A stretch of 10,413 nucleotides of DNA from an uncultured Spirochaetales bacterium. GTDB taxonomy: Bacteria; Spirochaetota; Spirochaetia; Sphaerochaetales; Sphaerochaetaceae. How positions within the stretch are numbered: position 1 is the first letter of the stretch; every line of letters starts with the position of its first letter. Below are positions 1 through 5,449 of this stretch, piece by piece. The DNA is taken from contig CASEZU010000021.1 in the NCBI GenBank assembly GCA_949292445.1, forward strand, positions 1 to 10,413, given 5' to 3'. The translations under genes and the position numbers were made by a program. The notes under the pieces were generated by a model that was not told the origin of the DNA, made no database searches, and worked only from the letters and a program-made list of their open reading frames with translations.

Positions 1-735
1 GCTTCCGAGCTTGACATGCTTGTTGATGACCTCATTGCCATCGTTGCACCTGCGGAATCTGAGACAGCGGAGGCGCCGGAAGCAGAGGAAAGCATAGAAA
101 CTCCCGCGGCACCTGAGCCTGAGGTTCCTGCCGTTGCTCCTGTAACCCCTGTAGTCATTCCTGAAGAGGAGGATGGACCATTCGCGTTCTCGCTTCTTAT
201 CAGGGGCGGCGTTGCTTCTTCCTTCGACAGGCCATTCAAATTCAATGGCCCGATATTTGCGGAGGCTGGCCTTGGCTTCAACTTCTCCTCGATCATTCCT
301 GCCGGCGAGCATGTGGGATTCGGACTCAGATCCGATCTTGTCGTCAACTTCCTGCCGAAGGCTACCGGCAAGTGGGATCTGGCAGACAACCTCGAGTATT
401 TCAATATCTTCAACTATGCGGAGATGACATCGCTTGATCTGAAGCTGATGATGGATATCATATCAGGACCGATGGATCTCTATATCGCAGGCGGCGTGGG
501 CTTTGCTGTCGGCAATCCTCATGACAATGCCGTGGTGACGGATTATCTGTCGCTCGGAACATTCAGCGCAGGCTCGGTCAGCTTCGCGATGGACTGGTTC
601 GCTTCCGCCACGGCCGGTATCCGATTCTATATCGGAGATGTTTTCTCCATCGGAGCGGAGATCAACTACCGTTATATTGTTGAGAGCCAGAAGCATATGG
701 GATCAGCTGATCTTGTGCTTGGATTCACATTCTGA
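1..735 (+). CDS. Putative outer-membrane beta-barrel protein, 5' end missing
   Basis: The frame is open from base 1 and ends at TGA 733-735, leaving 244 visible residues; the true start lies left of the window, so the ATG at 16 should not be taken as the start. Visible residues 1-17 are weakly hydrophobic, then about 40 residues are rich in Glu, Pro and Ala, typical of an extended periplasmic linker. From about residue 60 the sequence alternates polar and hydrophobic residues with many Gly and aromatics (for example LLIRGGVA, IFAEAGLGFNF, DLYIAGGVGFAV, TAGIRFYIGDVFSIGAEINYRY). It ends in LVLGFTF, a terminal-Phe beta signal of the kind recognised by the BAM complex. This suggests an 8-stranded or similar small barrel in the outer membrane. 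The role is unknown, because the missing N-terminal part could carry another domain. It is followed by its own terminator. Class assignment is fairly sure; specific function cannot be called. Confidence 0.7.
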   Translation, partial: ASELDMLVDDLIAIVAPAESETAEAPEAEESIETPAAPEPEVPAVAPVTPVVIPEEEDGPFAFSLLIRGGVASSFDRPFKFNGPIFAEAGLGFNFSSIIPAGEHVGFGLRSDLVVNFLPKATGKWDLADNLEYFNIFNYAEMTSLDLKLMMDIISGPMDLYIAGGVGFAVGNPHDNAVVTDYLSLGTFSAGSVSFAMDWFASATAGIRFYIGDVFSIGAEINYRYIVESQKHMGSADLVLGFTF

Positions 736-755
736 TCCTGATCTGATTTCAGTCC

Positions 756-784
756 GGGCTGGGTTTTTCCCAGCCCTTGTTTTG
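756..784 (+). terminator. Rho-independent terminator after the barrel gene
   Basis: A perfect 8-bp stem, GGGCTGGG (756-763) paired with CCCAGCCC (769-776), has a TTTTT loop and is followed by TTGTTTTG. It lies 20 bases after the barrel-gene stop. The U tract is interrupted by a G, but the GC-rich stem is strong. Confidence 0.85.
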
Positions 785-787
785 AAT

Positions 788-792
788 GGAGG
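788..792 (+). promoter_or_regulatory. Shine-Dalgarno GGAGG deciding a TTG start
   Basis: GGAGG sits 6 bases before TTG 799-801. No ATG lies in that window, and the first in-frame ATG codons (847 and 850) would remove the first beta strand of the acetyltransferase fold. This site therefore fixes the TTG as the start of the acetyltransferase gene. Confidence 0.8.
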
Positions 793-798
793 CATTGC

Positions 799-1332
799 TT
801 GGTTGAGATAAGGAAACCCGTACCTGCTGAAGCCGGGGCGATATACATGATGTACGACAGCATTGTCGATGATACGGATGGAAAGGCCGCATCCCCCAGG
901 TGGACGAAAGGTGTCTATCCCGGCCTTGCCTATATTGAGGAAGCGATAAAAAGCGGGGAGATGTTTGCTGCTTTCGATGACGGTGTTCCTGTCGGTGCTG
1001 TGATCATGAACCACCGCATGGCGCCTGGTTATGAGGAAGCGGAATGGAAACTGGATGCCGCAAGGGATGAGATTGCTGTCATCCATACGCTGGGAGTGAG
1101 TCCTGCAGCACAGCACCGCGGTATCGCCTCCAGACTTGCGGAGAAAGTCGCAGAGGAGGCGGGGCGCGGCGGCATGAAGGCCGTGCGGCTTGATGTGATC
1201 GATGGCAACTATCCCTCCGTCAGGCTTTTCGAGAAGCTGGGATACATCAATCATGGGGATCATGTCCTGAAATATGATGGCATGGATGGTGTACCGTTCA
1301 CTCTGATGGAGCTGGTACTGGACGTTCATTGA
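799..1332 (+). CDS. GNAT-family N-acetyltransferase
   Basis: A 177-residue protein of usual GNAT length, started at TTG with GGAGG 6 bases upstream. The family transfers the acetyl group of acetyl-CoA to an amine. Motif A is visible at about residues 94-120: strand IHTLGV followed by the acetyl-CoA pyrophosphate loop QHRGIA (105-110, the Q/RxxGxG/A signature). Motif B follows at 137-149, with NYPSVRLFEKLGY matching the common N-x-x-(A/S)-x-x-(L/F)-Y/F-E-K-x-G-(F/Y) pattern. The N-terminal part has a W-x-K-x-x-YP element (35-41) and strand MFAAFDDGVPVGAVIM (55-70). No signal peptide or membrane segment, so cytoplasmic. The substrate cannot be told from sequence. It lies only 14 bases after the end of the upstream terminator, so its promoter is not obvious. 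It is not a TacT-type toxin pair: no DUF1778-like antitoxin gene is next to it. Confidence 0.85.
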   Translation: MVEIRKPVPAEAGAIYMMYDSIVDDTDGKAASPRWTKGVYPGLAYIEEAIKSGEMFAAFDDGVPVGAVIMNHRMAPGYEEAEWKLDAARDEIAVIHTLGVSPAAQHRGIASRLAEKVAEEAGRGGMKAVRLDVIDGNYPSVRLFEKLGYINHGDHVLKYDGMDGVPFTLMELVLDVH

Positions 1333-1357
1333 CCCCATATTGCTAATTGGGTATTAT
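1329..1357 (+). promoter_or_regulatory. Near-consensus sigma-70 promoter for the Fic gene
   Basis: The -35 box TTGACC (1329-1334) and -10 box TATTAT (1352-1357) are separated by exactly 17 bases, each matching 5 of 6 consensus positions. The -35 overlaps the stop codon of the acetyltransferase gene (TGA 1330-1332). Transcription would start around 1362-1365, giving a leader of about 27 bases before the ATG at 1391. This places the possible TTG start at 1340 inside the promoter and argues against it. Confidence 0.65.
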
Positions 1358-1390
1358 CCAGATGAAAAGGAAAGAGGAAAACGCGCTCTT

Positions 1391-2170
1391 ATGAAAACCG
1401 ACTGGCTGGATTGCAGCCTCGATTATCTTAAATTCACCGTCGAAGCAGACGGTGAGCAGCTCACAGAAGAGCTTGACGATCAATTCAGGAGTATTCTCAA
1501 AGGCGAGCTTAAAGCTGAGAAGGCTATTGCCGATTATATCCGCACAGAGCAGCTGGATTCATCGCTTTACAGCGGAACAGAGGATGAGATGTCCTATTAT
1601 CCTGAGACAAGGTGTCTCGTCAATTATTTCGGGATCAAGGACAAGCCCAGGCTGCGCCGTGTCGACAAGAGGATATCATCATACAGGACAGCTGAGCTTC
1701 TCCGTTCCCCGCTGAAGATGCCTTTCAACTTCGATCATCTTGTGGCGATCCACTCCCAGCTTTTCGGCGACATCTATCCGTCTGCGGGAATGATCCGCAC
1801 CTCATCTTCAAAAAAACACAGGGAGTATTGCCAGCCGGAGTATATCATTCCGTCAGCTGAGAAGCTCTTCGACAATCTCAGGCAGAGCAGGTATCTGATG
1901 GATATCCGCGATGTGGATGACTTTGTAAATGAGCTTGCATACTACATGGGGGAGGTCGAAGCGCTCCATCCGTTCCTCGACGGAAACGGGCGCACCACCC
2001 GTCTTTTCTTTGACACCATCGCCAGAGGGGCGGGGTATGTCATCGGGTGGGGGAGCTCCGATCCTGATCATTTCCTCGAAGCCAATGTCGCAGCCCTTGA
2101 TGGTGATTACCAGGCTCTGATAGATGTGTTGGAGGAAATAGTCATTCCCGTATCCGATGACGGTGAGTGA
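1391..2170 (+). CDS. Fic-domain AMPylase-like protein with fused VbhA-like N-terminal module
   Basis: A 259-residue protein from ATG 1391; GAGGA (1374-1378) lies 12 bases upstream, rather far. Fic enzymes move a nucleotide moiety, usually AMP from ATP, onto a hydroxyl side chain of a target protein. The catalytic loop is complete at residues 193-204, HPFLDGNGRTTR: catalytic His193, Mg-coordinating Asp197, anion-hole Gly/Asn and Arg204. Upstream lie the family's N-terminal element (about 69-105, YYPETRCLVNYFGIKD onward) and the IHSQLFGDIYPSAGMIR segment (120-136), which leads into the target-binding flap. Residues 8-55 resemble the small antitoxin VbhA: a helix with T16-x-x-x-D20-G21 where class I/II Fic inhibitors have (S/T)xxxE(G/N), then ILKGELKAEKAIADYI, like the GEI-x-x-EEAI helix. 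This suggests a self-inhibited Fic with an unusual Asp. Cytoplasmic; target unknown. Family is certain, the fused antitoxin reading is inference. A longer version starting at TTG 1340 (276 residues) is possible but conflicts with the promoter. Confidence 0.9.
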   Translation: MKTDWLDCSLDYLKFTVEADGEQLTEELDDQFRSILKGELKAEKAIADYIRTEQLDSSLYSGTEDEMSYYPETRCLVNYFGIKDKPRLRRVDKRISSYRTAELLRSPLKMPFNFDHLVAIHSQLFGDIYPSAGMIRTSSSKKHREYCQPEYIIPSAEKLFDNLRQSRYLMDIRDVDDFVNELAYYMGEVEALHPFLDGNGRTTRLFFDTIARGAGYVIGWGSSDPDHFLEANVAALDGDYQALIDVLEEIVIPVSDDGE

Positions 2171-2195
2171 TGATTGTTTCCATCCGGATCCCAGG

Positions 2196-2220
2196 CCCTG
2201 CTCTGCAGGGTTTTTCTTTT
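2196..2220 (+). terminator. Rho-independent terminator after the Fic gene
   Basis: CCCTGC (2196-2201) pairs with GCAGGG (2205-2210) around a TCT loop and is followed by TTTTTCTTTT. It lies 25 bases after the Fic stop codon. The stem is short (6 bp) but the U tract is strong. Confidence 0.8.
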
Positions 2221-2240
2221 CTTCCTGCATGGTCCTGCAG

Positions 2241-2275
2241 ATAAAAAAGAACCAGACCGGCATGTGATCTGGTTC
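2241..2275 (-). terminator. Rho-independent terminator of the ftsH-hslO-rlmKL operon
   Basis: Read on the minus strand, GAACCAGA (2275-2268) pairs with TCTGGTTC (2256-2249) around an 11-base loop, and is followed directly by TTTTTTAT (2248-2241). It lies 16 bases beyond the rlmKL stop. On the plus strand no U tract follows, so it works for the minus strand only. Confidence 0.85.
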
Positions 2276-2291
2276 CATCGGTTAAGTCCTT

Positions 2292-4514
2292 TCAGCCCCT
2301 CGGCCTATAGCTTTTCTTCTTCGGCACCGAGACTTTGACCTTGTTCTTTATCAGATAGCACTTGTGGATATTCGGATCATTCTCGAAGTCCTTTCCGATT
2401 GTCTTTTCCGTGATATCCTCGACAGAGAAATCCTCTTTGATCCTCTCGTCCATGCGGAAGCGCCGGAAGTTCGTGCTGAAGATCAGGACTCCGCCCGGAG
2501 CAAGATGCATCGCTGCTGCTCTGATCAGCTTCCAGTGATCGCGCTGGACATCGAATGTCCTCCTGTCCTTGCTGTTCGAGAATGTGGGAGGATCGCAGAA
2601 AATGAGGTCATATCTATCATATGTCTCCCAGAGCCAGTCGATGGCATCATCGCGGTAGAAGAAGTTCCCTATATCGGTCGTGTAGCCGTTGATCTTCAGG
2701 TTCTCTATTGCCCAGTCAAGATAGGTGGAGGAGGCATCCACGGAGACTGTGGATACAGCTCCGCCTTTTATCGCATTCAGCGTCGCCGTGCCTGTGTAGC
2801 AGAAGAGGTTGAGGAATCTCTTTCCTTCTGCCATTTCCTGTATCATCTGCCTGACAGGCCTGTGATCGAGGAAGACGCCGGTGTCGAGATAATCCTGGAA
2901 ATTGACAAGAAGCCTGAGGCCGTTTTCCCTGACGATGTTGAACCTGTTTGATGTGGCGAGCCTGTTGTACTGGTTCGCTCCCTTCTGGCTCTTTCTTTCC
3001 TTGACAAAGATGTTCTCGATATCGATTCCTGTGGCGCGCTCGGCGGCGAAGATTATCTCATTGAGCCTTTCCTCGGCTTTTTCCCTGTCGATGTAATCAG
3101 GAGCGGCATACTCGGAGAGATTGATCCACTTGCCTTCATAGATATCTATTGCAGCCGCATACTCCGGAATGTCGGCATCGTAGATACGGTAGCATGTGAC
3201 ACCCTCCTTTTCCATCTCAGGCCTGAGAGCCTCCAGATTCTTCATCAGCTTGCGGTATACAATCTCGGCACCTTCCGAGAGCGGGGTGGAGAGGCGGATG
3301 CGCTTCTTCTCCTTGGCGCGCTCTATCAGCGCTTCCTTCTCCTCTTCCGTGAAGATGATGTAGTGGGCTGCCTGGCAGAGAATGCCCCCGTTGTAGAGGG
3401 AGTTCGTCCTGTCCGGCTTCATGTCGATGTTCGCCAGAAGATCGCTGGATCCTGTGAGGATCGTGGCCCTCCATCCTTTGAAACATCTCTGAAGGGTACG
3501 GCCGATCTCAGTATAGAGCCTGTCTATATCCTCGACCTTCATCCTCTCGCCGTAGGGAGGATCTGTTACAATGTAGCCTTTCTCTCCGGGGACATCATTT
3601 ACGGTGAATGCCGTGAAGTCCTTCACGCTGAAATCGATAAGGCCGTCCACACCTGCTCTCTCCGCCGCTTCTCTGGCGATTCTGACAGCTTTGGGTGAGA
3701 TGTCGGATGCATAGATCCTTATATCCCTCTCATCGAGTGCTTTCTGTCTTCTCTCCTCTGCCTCGGAGAGAATATCCTGCCACAGCTGAGGATCAAATCC
3801 GGGGAGTGTCTGGAACGCGTAAGGGCGTTTCCTTATCAGACCGGGAGCTATATCGGCAGCCATGAGCGCAGCTTCGATGGCGATTGTTCCCGAGCCGCAG
3901 AATGGATCCATGAAAATGCCCGGGTCTCCATCGGCTGCAGTGCGCTTCCACTCGCTTCTTGAGACGAGCGCTGCTGCAAGGTGCTCCTTGAGAACCGCCT
4001 CTGTCTGATCATCCCTGTAGCCTCTCTGATGCAGTCCCTCACCGGAGAAATCAGCATACCATTTGACGACATTGCCATGAACATGGACGTGGAACTCCAC
4101 ATCGGGATGCTCTGTGTCGATGTCAGGTCTTGCTCCGTCGAATTTCTCCTTCAGGTGGTCGCATATTCCGTCCTTGACCTTCAGTGCGGCATAATGGTTG
4201 TTGCGGATCCAGCTGCAGCTCTGGGTTGTGCATGTGACCTTCATCGTCTTTTCTGGCGTGATCCATTCCTCCCAGGGCAGCTGCATTGTGGATTCATAGA
4301 GCTCCTCATCGCTCTCGGTGTCTTCATCGATATAGAGTGCCATGAGCAGCCTGGAGGCTATTCTGGACCAGAGGCAGAACCTCATGCCTGTCTCCCATGA
4401 TCCCTCGAACTCCACTCCGGATGCAGTCTGTCTCACATCCTCTGATCCGGCCTTCCTTGCCTCATCGGCCACAAGGTCTCCCTGATTCGCTGCGCATGCT
4501 GCGAAGAATATCAT
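2292..4514 (-). CDS. rlmKL: Bifunctional 23S rRNA methyltransferase RlmK/RlmL
   Basis: A 740-residue fused enzyme, close to the roughly 700 residues of E. coli RlmKL. In the known family the N-terminal half (RlmL) makes m2G2445 and the C-terminal half (RlmK) makes m7G2069 in 23S rRNA, both with S-adenosylmethionine, during 50S assembly. The N-terminal half has a ferredoxin/THUMP-like RNA-binding region (about 40-160), the SAM motif DPFCGSGTIAIEAA at 203-216 and the catalytic DPPYGERM at 318-325. The C-terminal half has FLNLFCYTGT at 567-576 (SAM loop), the DPPTFSNSK motif at 641-649, and a basic tail KKKSYRPRG. Start ATG 4514 has GGGAGG four bases upstream and overlaps the stop of hslO by four bases (ATGA), so translation is probably coupled. 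It is the last gene of the operon and has a terminator just beyond. No catalytic motif is missing. Position numbering of the methylated guanines comes from the E. coli family, not from this sequence. Confidence 0.92.
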   Translation of the reverse strand: MIFFAACAANQGDLVADEARKAGSEDVRQTASGVEFEGSWETGMRFCLWSRIASRLLMALYIDEDTESDEELYESTMQLPWEEWITPEKTMKVTCTTQSCSWIRNNHYAALKVKDGICDHLKEKFDGARPDIDTEHPDVEFHVHVHGNVVKWYADFSGEGLHQRGYRDDQTEAVLKEHLAAALVSRSEWKRTAADGDPGIFMDPFCGSGTIAIEAALMAADIAPGLIRKRPYAFQTLPGFDPQLWQDILSEAEERRQKALDERDIRIYASDISPKAVRIAREAAERAGVDGLIDFSVKDFTAFTVNDVPGEKGYIVTDPPYGERMKVEDIDRLYTEIGRTLQRCFKGWRATILTGSSDLLANIDMKPDRTNSLYNGGILCQAAHYIIFTEEEKEALIERAKEKKRIRLSTPLSEGAEIVYRKLMKNLEALRPEMEKEGVTCYRIYDADIPEYAAAIDIYEGKWINLSEYAAPDYIDREKAEERLNEIIFAAERATGIDIENIFVKERKSQKGANQYNRLATSNRFNIVRENGLRLLVNFQDYLDTGVFLDHRPVRQMIQEMAEGKRFLNLFCYTGTATLNAIKGGAVSTVSVDASSTYLDWAIENLKINGYTTDIGNFFYRDDAIDWLWETYDRYDLIFCDPPTFSNSKDRRTFDVQRDHWKLIRAAAMHLAPGGVLIFSTNFRRFRMDERIKEDFSVEDITEKTIGKDFENDPNIHKCYLIKNKVKVSVPKKKSYRPRG

Positions 4515-5440
4515 AGATCCTCCCTGAAAAGTTGTTCTGTCTCGTCCTTTGTGAATGTGTAATCAGTGCCGCAGTTGAAGCACTCCAGCACAAGAGGGAA
4601 GCTGCCTTCCAGTATCGCTTTCTTTTCATTTTCAGGAAGCGACCTGAGGTATCCCTCGAAATGCTCCTTTGAGCATGGGCATGAGAAACCTACAGGCGTA
4701 TGGGCAATATGCCTGGGGCCGTATGCCGCGAATTCCCTGAGCCCGTATTCCTCCGCGCTCATTCCCTCGGAGAGCGCCTCGCCGAGATTGGCCATCGACC
4801 CTGCCTTATCCTGCAGTTCCTGCAGCGTCTTTTCCGGACAGCCCGGAAGAGCCTGGATGAAAAGTCCGCCTGCACCCCATATCCGTCCTTTTCTGTCGAA
4901 TCTGATCGAGAGGTAGAAGAGCGTAGGGGTCTGTTCGGACTCATGGAAATAGAGCGCGAGATCATTGGCCAGGTTTCCGTAGCCGAGCATCACCTGTCCT
5001 GAGAACTGTGTCCTGCTTCCTTCAAGTATCTTTGTCACTGTCATGAATCCCGGACCGTATATCTCGGAGGTGTCAAGCGACTCCAGAGGCTTTTCCAGCG
5101 GAATCGGATTGTTCCTGAGGTATCCTCTGACCGCACCTGATGCCCATGCTTCTATCGACATGCCCTTCACGGGTCCTCCGCATTCTATATCCATCTGTAT
5201 GCGGTCATTGCCTTTCACCGTGGATGACAACAGCGCACCTGCGATGTAACCCTGTCCGAGTATGTATGTCTCGAGAAGTCCTGTCCTGTGGTTGGCCCGC
5301 ATCTGGTTGACCATTCCGGTGGCTGCTACCACCGATACTCTCACGCTTTCGTCGGCTATGAGAAAAACCTCCCTTCCATCGTGCGGAAGAGAGGCGATAT
5401 GATTTAGAAGTTCCCTGTCCTCTATAGCTCTGGAAATCAT
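4511..5440 (-). CDS. hslO: Redox-regulated holdase chaperone Hsp33
   Basis: A 309-residue protein, slightly longer than E. coli Hsp33 (about 290). Hsp33 is a cytoplasmic chaperone that is inactive while four cysteines hold zinc. Oxidation releases the zinc, unfolds the linker and exposes a surface that holds unfolding proteins. The C-terminal zinc site is complete: C254-P-C256 (CxC) and C287-F-N-C290 (CxxC), with 31 positions from C256 to C287, as in the E. coli protein. The N-terminal core shows the family pattern (about 24-110), including TGLLETYILGQGYIAGALL and the DIECGGPVKGMSIEA segment. The gene begins 9 bases after the ftsH stop and has no visible Shine-Dalgarno sequence, so it likely depends on reinitiation by ribosomes leaving ftsH. 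Its stop overlaps the rlmKL start. The ftsH-hslO neighbourhood is also known from Firmicutes such as Bacillus. The next in-frame Met is residue 43, too far into the domain to be the start. Confidence 0.93.
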   Translation of the reverse strand: MISRAIEDRELLNHIASLPHDGREVFLIADESVRVSVVAATGMVNQMRANHRTGLLETYILGQGYIAGALLSSTVKGNDRIQMDIECGGPVKGMSIEAWASGAVRGYLRNNPIPLEKPLESLDTSEIYGPGFMTVTKILEGSRTQFSGQVMLGYGNLANDLALYFHESEQTPTLFYLSIRFDRKGRIWGAGGLFIQALPGCPEKTLQELQDKAGSMANLGEALSEGMSAEEYGLREFAAYGPRHIAHTPVGFSCPCSKEHFEGYLRSLPENEKKAILEGSFPLVLECFNCGTDYTFTKDETEQLFREDL

Positions 5441-5449
5441 AGCTGTAGC

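Noticed and set aside
703..1338. 211-codon frame opposite the acetyltransferase gene
   Set aside because: The plus-strand frame has clear GNAT motifs and a ribosome binding site; the opposite frame shows no recognisable domain and reads through a terminator.
1340..1390. Longer Fic protein starting at TTG 1340
   Set aside because: The TTG lies within the spacer of a near-consensus promoter, has no Shine-Dalgarno sequence, and the VbhA-like module already begins after ATG 1391.
799..2170. Acetyltransferase plus Fic as a toxin-antitoxin or defence pair
   Set aside because: The genes are separated by an independent promoter, the GNAT protein lacks a partner of the DUF1778 type, and the Fic protein appears to hold its own inhibitory module.
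2203..2240. Alternative hairpin CTGCAGG (2203-2209) with CCTGCAG (2234-2240) as an antiterminator
   Set aside because: Its second arm is transcribed after the terminator, so it could not form in time to prevent termination; probably a by-product of CTGCAG repeats.
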